Shown: positions 51,866 to 62,432, numbered from the stretch's first letter. The stretch: 64,000 nucleotides of DNA from Myxococcus stipitatus (GCF_021412625.1 NZ_JAKCFI010000007.1:186001-250000); one strand, 5' to 3'. Notes: generated by a model not told the origin, from the letters alone. Numbers and translations are program-made.

Positions 51866-52828
51866 TCAGCGCTCCACGCCCCCTCTGCGGTTCGGCGCCG
51901 CAGTGGCCGCGCTACCAATCAGTGACCCGAACCACTCTTGCGCGAGCGGCCCCACCGCATGGATGCCTTCGCCATCGAGCACGAGTACGGCCACGCCCTG
52001 CGTCCTCAGGAACTGTTCCCGCGCATCGCTGATCGGGGCATTTGTCACCAGACAGAGCCGGTCCTCGCTGCTTCCGTCGAAGTGGCGGTACTCCAGGAGC
52101 TGCGAGAGCGCGTAGCGGGTCTGTTTCACCTCGGTACTGGCATCAAGCGTCTTCGCCTCGAAGATGACGCGGCGCCCATCGACCGGGTTCGTTGCCCACA
52201 AGTCTACGGAAGTAGTGATCTCCTGGAGCTCGATCCACCCCGCCCCCAGCAAATGCCGGTGGAGGGCGATGAGAAGGGTTCGATGTCCCTGGGTGGCCTT
52301 CTCGCGACGGGTCAACGTCTCCGCTGGGTCCTCGCGCTCTTCGCTCGGAACGAAGGGAGCGACGGATTGAGTGGGGTCGAAGGAACGGGGCGTTGGAGAC
52401 CGCCGCCTCCCATCTCGAAGCTCCGCCATCATTGGCGCATCGGGGCTCTCCGTCGCTGGAGCAGCGGGAGGAGAGGCCGCCAGAAGCCGCCCGTCGGCTG
52501 CATGCAGTTCCCCGAGGTCAGCCCCGCTCACCACAGCGCCATGCGTGCTGGGACGTGACAAGTAGTCGGCGTAACGCCTGAGAGCGACCTGTACGTCTCT
52601 GTCTCCGCCTGGGCCCAGTTTCTCAGCCAGCGCGCGGTCATCTCGAATGCGGTCAACCCACGCAAGCAAGACGCCGGGGCTCGCCCCCTCCACCTTCCAC
52701 CCCGTCACCGCCTCAAGGCGGCGCAGACGCGAGGCGTAGTCACTTGCTGCCTCGGGTCCAAGCGGGGCCCCTGTCTTGCGCGAGACGTACCCGCTAGCCA
52801 AGTAGCGCTGGAATTCGGGGAACGACAT
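51866..52828 (-). CDS. PD-(D/E)XK nuclease-like protein with helical N-terminal domain
   Basis: About 320 aa. The C-terminal part has the restriction-endonuclease-like pattern: an Asp in [10 protein letters not shown], a VIFEAKTL strand with the E-x-K motif, then [13 protein letters not shown], the Gln-containing helix of many PD-(D/E)XK families. The N-terminal half ([15 protein letters not shown] ... [13 protein letters not shown]) looks like the SAM-like helical domain found in tyrosine recombinases. The middle is a Pro/Ala-rich linker. I chose the ATG at 52828, with AGGA seven bases ahead; the ATG at 52858 is possible. The frame stays open into tRNA-Pro, but that extension is not real. 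No methyltransferase partner is visible. Confidence 0.6.
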   Translation of the reverse strand: MSFPEFQRYLASGYVSRKTGAPLGPEAASDYASRLRRLEAVTGWKVEGASPGVLLAWVDRIRDDRALAEKLGPGGDRDVQVALRRYADYLSRPSTHGAVVSGADLGELHAADGRLLAASPPAAPATESPDAPMMAELRDGRRRSPTPRSFDPTQSVAPFVPSEEREDPAETLTRREKATQGHRTLLIALHRHLLGAGWIELQEITTSVDLWATNPVDGRRVIFEAKTLDASTEVKQTRYALSQLLEYRHFDGSSEDRLCLVTNAPISDAREQFLRTQGVAVLVLDGEGIHAVGPLAQEWFGSLIGSAATAAPNRRGGVER

Positions 52829-52969
52829 GGCGGCATCCTGCGACGGCGCATCGCCCATCTGCAAAGGAGGCGAGGAGCCCCCACGGCGCGCGACATGGAG
52901 CAATGCCCCCCGGGCGCTCCCCTCACCCACCGCGCCCTCGCTTGCCGCAGACGCCGAGCCCCACAGCCC

Positions 52970-53017
52970 AAAAACAAAGGCCCTGGAGCTCCGGCTTTCG
53001 CCAAGAACTCCAGGGCC
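52970..53017 (-). terminator. Rho-independent terminator of tRNA-Pro
   Basis: On the minus strand a 10-bp stem (GGCCCTGGAG with CTCCAGGGCC, at 53008-53017 and 52979-52988) is followed by a T-rich tract (TTTGTTTTT). It lies 9 bp beyond the 3' end of tRNA-Pro. Confidence 0.85.
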
Positions 53018-53025
53018 TTCGATGG

Positions 53026-53100
<75 letters not shown>

Positions 53101-53138
53101 TACTGCTGTGTGCTGCTGCCGCCGTGAAGCGGTGCGCC

Positions 53139-53167
53139 CTTATGCCCCTACACGCTGCCCAGGTCAA
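53139..53167 (-). promoter_or_regulatory. promoter of tRNA-Pro
   Basis: TTGACC (complement of 53162-53167), 17 bp, then CATAAG (complement of 53139-53144). Transcription would begin about 30 nt before the tRNA. The sequence fits a vegetative sigma-70-type promoter. Confidence 0.65.
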
Positions 53168-53197
53168 GCAGGAGCAGCAGGGGGGCGTGGGAAAAAC

Positions 53198-53587
53198 TCA
53201 ACCCTCGGCGTCGTCCATTCCCTCTTCGTCGAAGTCCTCGCCCCGGGCCTCCGCCGCATCCGCCGCCGCCTCCTCCCGCGCGTCGATCTCCGCATGATCC
53301 TCCGGCGGAGCCTCCCCGTTCAGGGCACTCTTCAACACCTGGCTCGGCCGGAAGGTCAGCACCCGACGCGCCGAGATCTCGATCTCCTTCCCTGTCTGCG
53401 GGTTGCGGCCCACGCGCGCCTTCTTCTGGCGCACCTGGAAGTTGCCGAACCCGGAGATCTTGATCTTGTCGCCGCGCTCCAGCGTCTCCTTCAGAGTGTC
53501 GAACACGAGCTCGACGATCTCGGCCGACTCCTTCTTCGAGAAGCCGACCTTCTCGTAGACGCCCTCGATGATGTCCGCCTTCGTCAT
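53198..53587 (-). CDS. ihfA: integration host factor alpha subunit with acidic C-terminal tail
   Basis: A 129-aa HU/IHF-family DNA-bending protein starting MTKADIIEGVYEKVGFSKKE, with the DNA-arm signature GFGNFQVRQKKARVGRNPQT at about residues 46-65. The last 35 residues are very acidic (for example EARGEDFDEEGMDDAEG); standard IHF alpha ends near 99 aa, so this is an added tail. The ATG at 53587 has GAGGA at good spacing. It lies 99 bp after pheT on the same strand, the classical pheST-ihfA order, and is probably transcribed with it. Confidence 0.93.
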   Translation of the reverse strand: MTKADIIEGVYEKVGFSKKESAEIVELVFDTLKETLERGDKIKISGFGNFQVRQKKARVGRNPQTGKEIEISARRVLTFRPSQVLKSALNGEAPPEDHAEIDAREEAAADAAEARGEDFDEEGMDDAEG

Positions 53588-53686
53588 GCGAATCCTCGGG
53601 ATGCCCTCACCCTCAGCGCGGTGAACGCCCGGCCACTGTTGCAGCCTTCCCGAAGGCAAGTCAACCCTCTGACTTCATTCAGGAAT

Positions 53687-56101
53687 TCAGGCACGCAAAG
53701 CGGCGCCCAGGCGCCGGTTCACCTCGTCGACGATGCGCTGGTGCGCCTCGCTGACCTCCACGTCGGTCAACGTCCGCTCGGGCGAGCGGTAGCGCAGCGC
53801 GTACGCCAGGTTCTTCTTCCCCTCCGGAATCGGCTTGCCGGTGTACACGTCGAACACCAACGCGTCCTCCACGAGCGGCCCTCCCACCTCGAGGATGACC
53901 TTCCGCACCGCGTCGTTCGCCAGCTCCACTGGCACCACCACCGCCAGGTCGCGCAGCACCGCCGGAAACTTCGGCAGAGGGTGGTACTCGGGCACCAGCC
54001 GCGCGGCCGCGTACATCGGCTCCGTGTCCAGTTCGAACACGAACACTCCCTCCGGCAGCCCCAGCGCCTTCACCACCCGTGGGTGCACCTCCCCCACGTA
54101 CCCCAGCACCGTGCCATCCGCCCCCTTCACCTCCGCGCTGGCTCGCGGGTGGTATGCCGCCGGCCCACCCGGTGACCAGGTGATGCCCTCCACCCGCAGC
54201 GCCCCGAACACCGCCTCCACCGCCCCCTTCACGTCGTAGAAGTCCGCCCGCGCGTCCTTCTCCGTCCAGCTCCGCCCCCGACCCCGCCGCCCCCACACCA
54301 GCCCCGCGACCCGCGACACCTCGCGCGCCGCCGGCCGCGTCCCCTGCCCGCCCTCGGCATCCCTGAAGTACGCGCGCCCCGTCTCGTAGATGGCCACCGT
54401 CTCCACCTGGTGCCGCACGCTGCGCGACAGGTTCTCCAGGAGCCCCGGCAACAGCGTGGTGCGCATCACCGACTGCTCCGTGCTCAGCGGGTTGAGCAGC
54501 GCCACCGGCTGCTCCTTCCCCCCCAGCACCTCCAGGCTCTTCGGCGCGACGAACGAGTAGTTCACCACCTCGTCCAGCCCCGCCCCCGCCAGCGCGTGGC
54601 GCAGCCGACGCTCCGCCTCCGCGTGCGCGGGCTCCGGCGCCAGCTCCGCCAACCCGCGCGGCAGCTTCGCCGGGATGTTGTCGTAGCCGAACACGCGAGC
54701 GACCTCCTCCAGCAGGTCCTCCTCGCGCTCCACGTCCACGCGCGCCCGCGGCACCTCATACGTCGCGTGCCCCGCGCCCTCCTCCACCTTCTTGAAGCCC
54801 AGCGCCTCCAGGATGCGCCGCACCTCCGCCTCGGGCACCGCCACGCCCAGCACCTTCTCCACCCGGGCGAAGCGCAGCGTCACCTTCCGGGGAGGCTTCG
54901 GCGCCGGGTACACGTCCACGCGCCCGGGCGCCACCGTCCCACCCGACAGCTCCGCGAGCAGCTGCGCGGCCCGGTCGATCGCCGGCACCACCGCGTCGAT
55001 GTCCGCCCCACGCTCGAAGCGATGCGAGGCCTCCGTGTGCAGCACGTGGCGCTTCGCCGTCCGCCGCACGCCCGAGCCCTGGAAGTTCGCCGCCTCCAGC
55101 AGCACGCGCGTCGTCTTCTCCGACACCTCGCTGTCGCCACCGCCCATGACGCCCGCCAGCGCCTGGGGACTCTTCTGGTCGCAGATGAGCAGGTCATCCA
55201 CGTCGAGCGTCCGCGCCTTGCCGTCCAGCGTGGTCATCTTCTCGCCGCGCGTCGCCGTGCGCACGACGATCTCCGGCCCCGCGACCTTGTCCAGATCGAA
55301 CGCGTGCAGCGGCTGCCCGTACTCCAGGTTCACGTAGTTGGTGACGTCCACCACGTTGTTGATGGCCCGCACACCACACGCCTTCAGTCGCTCCTGCATC
55401 CACTGCGGAGACGGCTGGATGGTGACGTTCTCCACCACGCGCGCCACGTACCGGGGGCAGCGCGCCGGGTCCTCCACGCGCACCTTCACGCGCTCGGACG
55501 TCGGCGTCCCGGACTCCGCGAACCTCGGCTGGGGCAGCTTCAGCGCCGCGCCCGTCACCACGCCCACCTCGCGCGCCACGCCCAGGTGGCTCAGCGCGTC
55601 CGGACGGTTCGGCGTGACGTTGACCTCCAGCACCACGTCGTCCAGCCCCAGCGCCTCCGCGATGGGCGTGCCCGGCTTCAGGTCCGCGGGCAGGATGAGC
55701 AGGCCGCTGGACTCCTCGCTCAGCCCCAGCTCCTTCGACGAGCAGAGCATGCCGAAGCTGTCCACGCCGCGCAGCGCCGCCTGCTTGATCTCCACGCCGT
55801 TGGGAAGCTTCGTGCCCACCGTGGCCAGCGGCACCTTGTCGCCGACCTTGTAGTTCTTCGCGCCGCACACCACCTGGAGCAGCGCCGTCCCGCCGATGTC
55901 CACCTGCGTGACGGACAGCTTGTCCGCGTTGGGGTGCTGCACGGACTCCTTGATCTGCGCCACCACCACGCCCCGCAGCCCTTCCGCGGGACGCTCCAGG
56001 CCTTCGATCTCCAGGCCCGCGGCGGTCAGCTTCCGCGCCAGCTCGTCCACGGACGGCGGCAGCGCCACGTAATCGCCGAGCCACTTCACCGAAATCTTCA
56101 C
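53687..56101 (-). CDS. pheT: phenylalanyl-tRNA synthetase beta subunit
   Basis: An 804-aa protein, the usual length. It starts MKISVKWLGDYV at a GTG (56101), has the EMAP-type tRNA-binding OB domain at about 40-150, B3/B4 editing and B5 domains in the middle, and a C-terminal ferredoxin-fold anticodon-binding domain (PKFPAVLRDLAVVVP, GKPIPEGKKNLAYALRYR). With PheS it forms the alpha2-beta2 enzyme that charges tRNA-Phe. The upstream extension to 56146 is not supported by family N-termini. It follows pheS by 89 bp. Confidence 0.96.
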   Translation of the reverse strand: MKISVKWLGDYVALPPSVDELARKLTAAGLEIEGLERPAEGLRGVVVAQIKESVQHPNADKLSVTQVDIGGTALLQVVCGAKNYKVGDKVPLATVGTKLPNGVEIKQAALRGVDSFGMLCSSKELGLSEESSGLLILPADLKPGTPIAEALGLDDVVLEVNVTPNRPDALSHLGVAREVGVVTGAALKLPQPRFAESGTPTSERVKVRVEDPARCPRYVARVVENVTIQPSPQWMQERLKACGVRAINNVVDVTNYVNLEYGQPLHAFDLDKVAGPEIVVRTATRGEKMTTLDGKARTLDVDDLLICDQKSPQALAGVMGGGDSEVSEKTTRVLLEAANFQGSGVRRTAKRHVLHTEASHRFERGADIDAVVPAIDRAAQLLAELSGGTVAPGRVDVYPAPKPPRKVTLRFARVEKVLGVAVPEAEVRRILEALGFKKVEEGAGHATYEVPRARVDVEREEDLLEEVARVFGYDNIPAKLPRGLAELAPEPAHAEAERRLRHALAGAGLDEVVNYSFVAPKSLEVLGGKEQPVALLNPLSTEQSVMRTTLLPGLLENLSRSVRHQVETVAIYETGRAYFRDAEGGQGTRPAAREVSRVAGLVWGRRGRGRSWTEKDARADFYDVKGAVEAVFGALRVEGITWSPGGPAAYHPRASAEVKGADGTVLGYVGEVHPRVVKALGLPEGVFVFELDTEPMYAAARLVPEYHPLPKFPAVLRDLAVVVPVELANDAVRKVILEVGGPLVEDALVFDVYTGKPIPEGKKNLAYALRYRSPERTLTDVEVSEAHQRIVDEVNRRLGAALRA

Positions 56102-56190
56102 AGGTCCACCCTCTTGCTCACTGGCCGATGACAGGAGCGCGGCCACGCCACCCCGCCTCGCGGGGCTCGCGAAGGGCCGCGCCCGGGGAC

Positions 56191-57240
<1,050 letters not shown>

Positions 57241-57292
57241 GGCCTACCGCCTCCGTTCCAAGCCCTCCGGCAGCCCGTGTCGGCACCGGGGC

Positions 57293-57324
57293 AAAAAAAA
57301 TGGGCCGCCCCGACGAGGCGACCC
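57293..57324 (-). terminator. intrinsic terminator or attenuator between rplT and pheS
   Basis: On the minus strand an 8-bp stem (GGGTCGCC with GGCGGCCC, one T-G pair) is followed directly by A and eight T. It lies 75 bp after the rplT stop and 52 bp before the pheS ATG. I looked for a Phe-rich leader peptide ahead of it and found none; the only short frame (starting MGCPRAPWPC) has no Phe. Confidence 0.75.
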
Positions 57325-57399
57325 GTTCAGTCACACGGCCAGGGCGCCCGAGGGCACCCCATCCGGTCTGTCACCAGCCCTCCCGGGCCGGCGTGTGTC

Positions 57400-57747
57400 T
57401 CAGGCCGCCTTCGCGATGTTGGCGACGGCCGCAAAGCCCGCGGGGTCCGCGATGGCCATGTCGGACAGGACCTTGCGGTCCAGGCTGATCTTCGCCTTCG
57501 CCAGGCCGGCGATCAGCTTCGAGTAGGACAGGCCGACCGTACGGGCCGCCGCGTTGATGCGGACGATCCACAGGCGACGGAAGTCCCGCTTGCGCTGCAT
57601 GCGGTCACGGCTGGCGTAGTCCAGCGCGCGCTCCACCGCCTGGTTGGCGCGGCGGTAGCAGTTCTTCCGGCGGCCGCGGAAACCCTTGGCCAGCTTCAAA
57701 ATCCTATTGCGACGGCGACGAGCCTTTACACCCTTCTTGACGCGCAT
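57400..57747 (-). CDS. rplT: 50S ribosomal protein L20
   Basis: A 115-aa basic protein, [20 protein letters not shown] at the start, with the L20 landmarks [10 protein letters not shown] and [15 protein letters not shown]20 binds 23S rRNA early in large-subunit assembly and in other bacteria represses its own operon. It follows rpmI by 92 bp. Confidence 0.97.
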   Translation of the reverse strand: MRVKKGVKARRRRNRILKLAKGFRGRRKNCYRRANQAVERALDYASRDRMQRKRDFRRLWIVRINAAARTVGLSYSKLIAGLAKAKISLDRKVLSDMAIADPAGFAAVANIAKAA

Positions 57748-57839
57748 GTGTCACTCACTCCGGACTGCGTAGGTTGTCAGCCCCGTGGCGCCGGCTTCAC
57801 GCCGCTCCGACGGAGCCCACGAGGTTTCCGAGCCGCGGC

Positions 57840-58046
57840 TCAGGCCCCGTAGGGGAACATCTCCTTGATGACCTTCTTCGCATCCATGTCGCGAAGATGG
57901 CCAGTGCCGCGATTGCCGCGCTTCTGCTTCGGCGTCTTGGCGTGCGTGAAGAGGTGCTTGCCGTAGGCCTTGCCGTGCTTGACCTGGCCGCTCTTCTTCA
58001 CCTGGAAGCGCTTCTTCGCGCCACTGCGGGTCTTCAACTTCGGCAT
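57840..58046 (-). CDS. rpmI: 50S ribosomal protein L35
   Basis: A 68-aa basic protein starting MPKLKTRSGAKKRFQVKKSG, as L35 proteins do. The frame stays open upstream to 58103, but the family start is the ATG at 58046. A purine-rich stretch with GGAAGGA and AGGA lies upstream. It is normally preceded by infC, which is missing here. Confidence 0.95.
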   Translation of the reverse strand: MPKLKTRSGAKKRFQVKKSGQVKHGKAYGKHLFTHAKTPKQKRGNRGTGHLRDMDAKKVIKEMFPYGA

Positions 58047-58303
58047 CGTCCTGATTCCTTCCTTACAGCGTGCCGTCAGCTTCGCGGCCTCAGGCGTTGT
58101 CACTTCGCGGCCACGGCGGATAGCCGGCAGCCTGTACCACTATTTCGTTTCGACTGGAACGGCCACCGTACCGCTTTGGACACCGCTCGCCTGCTCCGTG
58201 TGGGCGAATTCACGACCCCGGAACATGAGGAAGTTCGGCACGATACTTGGGTGCGACGGGGAGTCAAGGCCCGTCAGCAGGCCCACGGCCGTCACCCCAC
58301 CCC
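58047..58303 (-). other. thrS-rpmI spacer where infC would be expected; possible infC trace
   Basis: In many bacteria translation initiation factor IF3 (infC) lies between thrS and rpmI. Here only 257 bp separate them, far too little for a gene of about 180 codons. On the minus strand one frame reads MFRGREFAHTEQ (about 58191-58226), which resembles the conserved IF3 C-terminal motif FRGREMAHQ. The flanking residues do not continue the similarity convincingly. Either it is a relic of a deleted or moved infC, or it is chance. Confidence 0.35.
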
Positions 58304-60232
58304 TCACGGCAAGGCGGCCTCCTTCGCCAGGAGGGTCTCGAAGTCCGCCAGCTTCATGCTCTTGAGGTCCTCGCCGCCGTAGCGACGGGGCGCCACGGCC
58401 TGGGCCTCCACCTCGTTGTCGCCGACGACGAGGGTGAAGGGCACCTTCTGGAGCTGGGCCTCGCGGATCTTCGCGTTGAGCGTCATGCCGCGCTCGTCCA
58501 GGTCCACCCGGTAGCCCTTGGCGCGCAGGTCGTCCCGGACCTTGCGCGCGTAGTCGAGCTGCCGGTCCGCCACGGTGACGAGCACCGCCTGCACCGGCGC
58601 CAGCCACGTGGGGAACGCGCCCGCGAAGTGCTCGATGAGGATGGCGGTGAAGCGCTCGAAGGAGCCGAAGATGGCGCGGTGGAGGACGACCGGGCGGTGC
58701 TCCGCGTTGTCCTCGCCCACGTACGTCAGGTCGAAGCGCTGCGGCGCGAGGTAGTCCAGCTGCATGGTGCCCAGCTGCCACTTGCGGCCGATGCTGTCCG
58801 ACACGGCGAAGTCGATCTTCGGGCCGTAGAAGGCGCCGTCGCCCGGCGCCAGCTCGTACTGGAGGCCCAGCGACTCGAGCGCCGCCTTGAGGCCACCCTC
58901 GGCGCGATCCCACAGGGAGTCGTCGCCCAGCCGCTGCTCGGGACGCGTGGACAGCTTCACCGCGTAGGTGAGCCCCACCGCCTTGTAGACGCGGTCCAGC
59001 AACGTCACGAAGCGCCGCACCTCGTCGGTGATCTGGCTCTCCATGCAGTAGATATGGGCGTCGTCCTGGGCGAACTGGCGCACGCGGGTGAGGCCGCCGA
59101 GCGAACCGGCCGCCTCGTTGCGGTGCAGCACGTCCTGCGTGTGCAGGCGCAGCGGCAGGTCCCGGTAGCTGTGCTTCTTGAAGCCGTAGAACAGGTGGTG
59201 CGACGGGCAGTTCATCGGCTTGAGCGAGAAGTCATGCTCCCCCGTCTCGCTGTCGAGCACGAGGAACATGTTCTCCTTGTACTTGCCCCAGTGACCGCTC
59301 GTCTCCCAGAGGCCCTTGTTGAACATCAGGGGCGTCTTGATCTCCACGTAGCCGTCGCCCGCGGTCAGCTGGCGCATCCAGTCGGAGAGCGTCTGGTAGA
59401 GCGTGGTGCCCTTCGGCGTCCAGAAGGCGGCGCCCGGCGCGTAGTGGTGGAAGTGGAAGAGGTCCAGCTCCTTGCCCAGCTTGCGGTGGTCGCGCTTGCG
59501 GGCCTCCTCGACGCGCGTCAGGTACTCCGCCAGCGCCTTCTTGTCGAAGAAGGCCGTGCCGTAGACGCGCTGGAGCATCGGGTTGCGGTGGTCGCCGCGC
59601 CAGTAGGCTCCGCTGGACGAGAGGATCTTGATGACGCCGATCTTCCCGGTGCTCGGGGCGTGGGGCCCCAGGCAGAAGTCCACCCAGTCGCCGTGGGTGT
59701 AGAGCGTCAGCGTCTTGGCGCCGCGCGCGGCGATGTCCTTGACGATCTCCACCTTGAACTTCTCGCCCTTCTCCTCGAAGAGGCGGATGGCGTCGTCCAT
59801 GGAGATTTCGGTGCGGACGAAGGGCGCGTCCTTCTTCAGCTCGGCGTTCGCCTCGGCCTCGATCTTCTCCAGGTCCTCGGGCGTGAAGGGCTTCTCGCGG
59901 AAGAAGTCGTAGTAGAAGCCCTCCTCCGTCGCCGGGCCGATGGTCACCTGGGTGCCGGGGAACAGTCGCTGCACGGCGCTGGCCACCACGTGGGCCGCGT
60001 CGTGGCGGATGAGCTCCAGCGACTCCGGGCTCTTGGGGGTGAAGATCTGGAGCTTCGCGTCCTCGTCCAGCTTGCGGGCCAGGTCCATGTCCTGGCCGTT
60101 CACCCGGGCGAACAGCGCGGCCTTCGCCAGGCCAGCGCCGATGCTCTCACGCACGAAGTCCGCGATGCTCGTACCCCGGGCGGTCTGCTTCTGACTGCCG
60201 TCCGGGAGCGTCACCGTGATCATGTCGGACAT
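58304..60232 (-). CDS. thrS: threonyl-tRNA synthetase
   Basis: A 642-aa class II synthetase of normal length. It has the N-terminal TGS domain ([10 protein letters not shown] onward), the editing domain, and the catalytic core with the zinc Cys in [10 protein letters not shown] and motif 2 region [20 protein letters not shown]. The C-terminal anticodon-binding domain is near [20 protein letters not shown]. It charges tRNA-Thr. The ATG at 60232 has a GAGG ribosome site that sits just after the T-tract of a terminator-like hairpin. The only promoter seen upstream precedes tRNA-Val, so thrS probably depends on readthrough past that hairpin. Confidence 0.96.
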   Translation of the reverse strand: MSDMITVTLPDGSQKQTARGTSIADFVRESIGAGLAKAALFARVNGQDMDLARKLDEDAKLQIFTPKSPESLELIRHDAAHVVASAVQRLFPGTQVTIGPATEEGFYYDFFREKPFTPEDLEKIEAEANAELKKDAPFVRTEISMDDAIRLFEEKGEKFKVEIVKDIAARGAKTLTLYTHGDWVDFCLGPHAPSTGKIGVIKILSSSGAYWRGDHRNPMLQRVYGTAFFDKKALAEYLTRVEEARKRDHRKLGKELDLFHFHHYAPGAAFWTPKGTTLYQTLSDWMRQLTAGDGYVEIKTPLMFNKGLWETSGHWGKYKENMFLVLDSETGEHDFSLKPMNCPSHHLFYGFKKHSYRDLPLRLHTQDVLHRNEAAGSLGGLTRVRQFAQDDAHIYCMESQITDEVRRFVTLLDRVYKAVGLTYAVKLSTRPEQRLGDDSLWDRAEGGLKAALESLGLQYELAPGDGAFYGPKIDFAVSDSIGRKWQLGTMQLDYLAPQRFDLTYVGEDNAEHRPVVLHRAIFGSFERFTAILIEHFAGAFPTWLAPVQAVLVTVADRQLDYARKVRDDLRAKGYRVDLDERGMTLNAKIREAQLQKVPFTLVVGDNEVEAQAVAPRRYGGEDLKSMKLADFETLLAKEAALP

Positions 60233-60243
60233 GCGAGACCTCG

Positions 60244-60287
60244 GAAAAACTGCGGGCGGCAGGCCTCTTGGAAGCCATGCCGCCCGC
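60244..60287 (-). terminator. intrinsic terminator/possible attenuator between tRNA-Val and thrS
   Basis: On the minus strand a perfect 10-bp stem (GCGGGCGGCA with TGCCGCCCGC) is followed by AGTTTTTCC. The T-tract ends about 12 bp before the thrS start, directly ahead of its GAGG ribosome site. It can terminate the tRNA transcript and also gate thrS. Confidence 0.8.
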
Positions 60288-60307
60288 TGATTTAACTTCT
60301 ACTGTGT

Positions 60308-60379
<72 letters not shown>

Positions 60380-60404
60380 GGTTGCTGCTGCCGAAGTGCG
60401 CGGG

Positions 60405-60433
60405 GAATTACAGCGGGCTCCCCCGGCTGTCAA
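60405..60433 (-). promoter_or_regulatory. strong sigma-70-type promoter of tRNA-Val (and probably thrS)
   Basis: A perfect -35 TTGACA (complement of 60428-60433), a 17-bp spacer and a -10 of TAATTC (complement of 60405-60410). Transcription would start some 20 nt before the tRNA. It is the best promoter match I see in the window. Confidence 0.8.
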
Positions 60434-60463
60434 GGGAACATAGCGAGCAGCCTCGATCTTCCT

Positions 60464-61150
60464 TCATTCCGCACGCGCCAGCAGCGCGCGGACCCTCGCC
60501 ATCACCGCGTCGAACATGGCGGGCGTCAGCCGGCCCGTCTGCGTGTTCTGCTGACTGACGTGGTAGCAGCCCACGAGGGTCCGACCGTCCGGCAGCGCCC
60601 ACTCCGCCCCATGGCCGAAAGCGGGCCGCGGCGACGGCAGCGCCACCCCGGAGCGCTCCAGGGACACGAGCGCCGCGTTCCACCCGATGGCCCCCAACGC
60701 CAGCAGCACCTTCGCCGGCAGCAACGCCATCTCCCGATCGAGGAACGGGGCACAACGGACCAGCTCCTCGGGCAGGGGCTTGTTGTCCGGCGGAGCACAG
60801 CGGGCGGCCGCCACGATGAAGGCGTCCTTCAGGACGAGCCCGTCGTCCCGGTGCTCGCTCGTCCCCTGGTTCGCGAAGCCCGCCCGGTGCAGCCCGGCGA
60901 AGAGGAAGTCGCCAGAGCGATCCCCCGTGAACATCCGCCCCGTCCGGTTCGCCCCATGGGCCGCGGGCGCCAGGCCCACGATGACCATCCGCGCCCGGGG
61001 ATCTCCGAAGCCCGGCACCGGCCGTCCCCAGTAGGTCCACTCCCGGTACGCGCGGCGCTTCACCCGCGCGACCTCCTCACGCCACTCCACCAGACGGGGA
61101 CACTTCCGGCAGGTGGAGATCTCCTGGTGCAGCCGCTCCCACTTCGTCAC
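60464..61150 (-). CDS. family 4/5 uracil-DNA glycosylase with iron-sulfur cysteines (UDGb-like)
   Basis: A 228-aa DNA repair enzyme. Motif A is GLAPAAHGANRTGRMFTGD (from residue 59), with Ala where family 1 has the catalytic Asp, as in family 5 (UDGb). Motif B is HVSQQNTQTGR (from 197). Four cysteines (C14, C17, C118, C133) are placed as the [4Fe-4S] ligands of families 4 and 5. It removes uracil and possibly other deaminated bases from DNA. The start is a GTG at 61150 with GGGAG about 10 bases ahead. Confidence 0.9.
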   Translation of the reverse strand: MTKWERLHQEISTCRKCPRLVEWREEVARVKRRAYREWTYWGRPVPGFGDPRARMVIVGLAPAAHGANRTGRMFTGDRSGDFLFAGLHRAGFANQGTSEHRDDGLVLKDAFIVAAARCAPPDNKPLPEELVRCAPFLDREMALLPAKVLLALGAIGWNAALVSLERSGVALPSPRPAFGHGAEWALPDGRTLVGCYHVSQQNTQTGRLTPAMFDAVMARVRALLARAE

Positions 61151-61211
61151 GTCGCGCTCCCACTCGTTGCCGGCCGGCTCGAGCCCCGCGAGCCGACGCC
61201 GACGCGGGGCC

Positions 61212-62432
61212 TCACGGCGCCCGGGCCTCCCCCGTGTACAGGTTCGTCCGCTGGTAGCGCTGGATGACCACGCGCAGCACCACCTTGAGGATCGCCGCCA
61301 CCGGCACGGCCAGGAGGATGCCCACGAAGCCGAACAGCTCGCCGAAGGCCAGGATGGCGATGATGACCGCCACCGGCGCCAGCCCCACCTTCTCTCCGAC
61401 GATGCGAGGGGTGATGACGAAGCCCTCCAGCATCTGCCCGATGATGAAGGTGCCCGCCACCACGCCGAGCTGCCACGGGCCCTGCCACGACAGCATCAAC
61501 CCCACCAGGGAGAGGAGGATTCCCACCCCCGTCCCCAGGTACGGCACCATGTTGCCGAAGCCCGCGATGACGCCGATGACGATGGCCATGTCGATGCGCC
61601 CCACCGACAGGCCGATGGCGTAGATGACCGACAGCACCGCGCCCACCGTGAGCTGACCGCGCACGAACGCGGAGAGCACCTCGTCCACCTCCGCGAAGCG
61701 CCTGCCCACCAGCTCCACGGAGCGCCGGGGCAACAGGTCCTTCACGCGGCCCAGCAGGCGCGGGTAGTCCTGGAGGAAGAAGAAGGCCAGCACCGGCACC
61801 ACCGCCAGTCCCAGCAGCGTCGCCACGAAGCGGGCGGTGTTGCCCGCGAAGCTCGCCAGGATGCGCGCGGCGGCGGGCCCGGCGCTCTGCACCAGGTCGG
61901 ACGCCTGCTCCCCCAGCTCCGTGGTGCGCTGCCGCACCAGCTCCGGCAACGACGTCCCCAACAGCGCCTCCACCCGGGGGACGACCTGGGTGCTCGCGCG
62001 ACGGAAGAAGTCCGGCAGCTTCAAGGCCTCGTCGCGGAACACGGGGACCAGGTACAGCACCGCCCCCACGAGCAGCAGCGTCCCGCCCACGAACACGAGC
62101 GTGGTCCCCAGGGTCCGGTCCATGCCCCGCCGCTCCAGGGCCGTCACCATGGGGTTGAAGATGTAGGCCCCCGCCAACGCCAGGAGCACCGGCACCGCCA
62201 CCCCGCCGAACACCGCGAGCAGCGCGAACACCAACCCGAGCGCCCCCACCATCACCGCGGCCCACCACAGGTCGATGCGACGGGCCGCCTCCTCACTCAA
62301 ACCCACCTCCGGCGCCGGCCGGTCGGTCGCGGCCACCTCGCGAATCCGCCCCACTCCCGAGACAGCGTGCAGCGTGGACCCGGCGGCTCCGCTCTCGTCG
62401 GGCCGAGGACTGACTTTCTTGCGGCGTGCGAT
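61212..62432 (-). CDS. AI-2E/PerM family membrane protein, probable ATC start codon
   Basis: A polytopic protein with about eight membrane segments and the family landmarks GNMVPYLGTGVGILLSLVG and PRIVGEKVGLAPVAVIIAIL. The family is of uncertain substrate; members have been linked to AI-2 export or Na+/H+ exchange. The first conventional start is a GTG at 62354 with no ribosome site (380 aa). In frame 26 codons upstream an ATC at 62432 has AGGAG seven bases ahead and opens a basic N-terminus (ARRKKVSPRPDES). I extend the gene to this ATC (406 aa). If wrong, use 62354. Confidence 0.8.
   Translation of the reverse strand: MARRKKVSPRPDESGAAGSTLHAVSGVGRIREVAATDRPAPEVGLSEEAARRIDLWWAAVMVGALGLVFALLAVFGGVAVPVLLALAGAYIFNPMVTALERRGMDRTLGTTLVFVGGTLLLVGAVLYLVPVFRDEALKLPDFFRRASTQVVPRVEALLGTSLPELVRQRTTELGEQASDLVQSAGPAAARILASFAGNTARFVATLLGLAVVPVLAFFFLQDYPRLLGRVKDLLPRRSVELVGRRFAEVDEVLSAFVRGQLTVGAVLSVIYAIGLSVGRIDMAIVIGVIAGFGNMVPYLGTGVGILLSLVGLMLSWQGPWQLGVVAGTFIIGQMLEGFVITPRIVGEKVGLAPVAVIIAILAFGELFGFVGILLAVPVAAILKVVLRVVIQRYQRTNLYTGEARAP

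Noticed and set aside
57325-57399. Possible pheS leader peptide ahead of the attenuator-like hairpin
   Set aside because: The only short frame (starting MGCPRAPWPC) contains no Phe codons, so it does not support a classical pheL-type attenuator.
58140-58913. Minus-strand open frame of 257 codons over the thrS 3' end
   Set aside because: Most of it is a shifted frame of thrS. Only its last residues (FRGREFAHTE) are of interest and are discussed as a possible infC trace.
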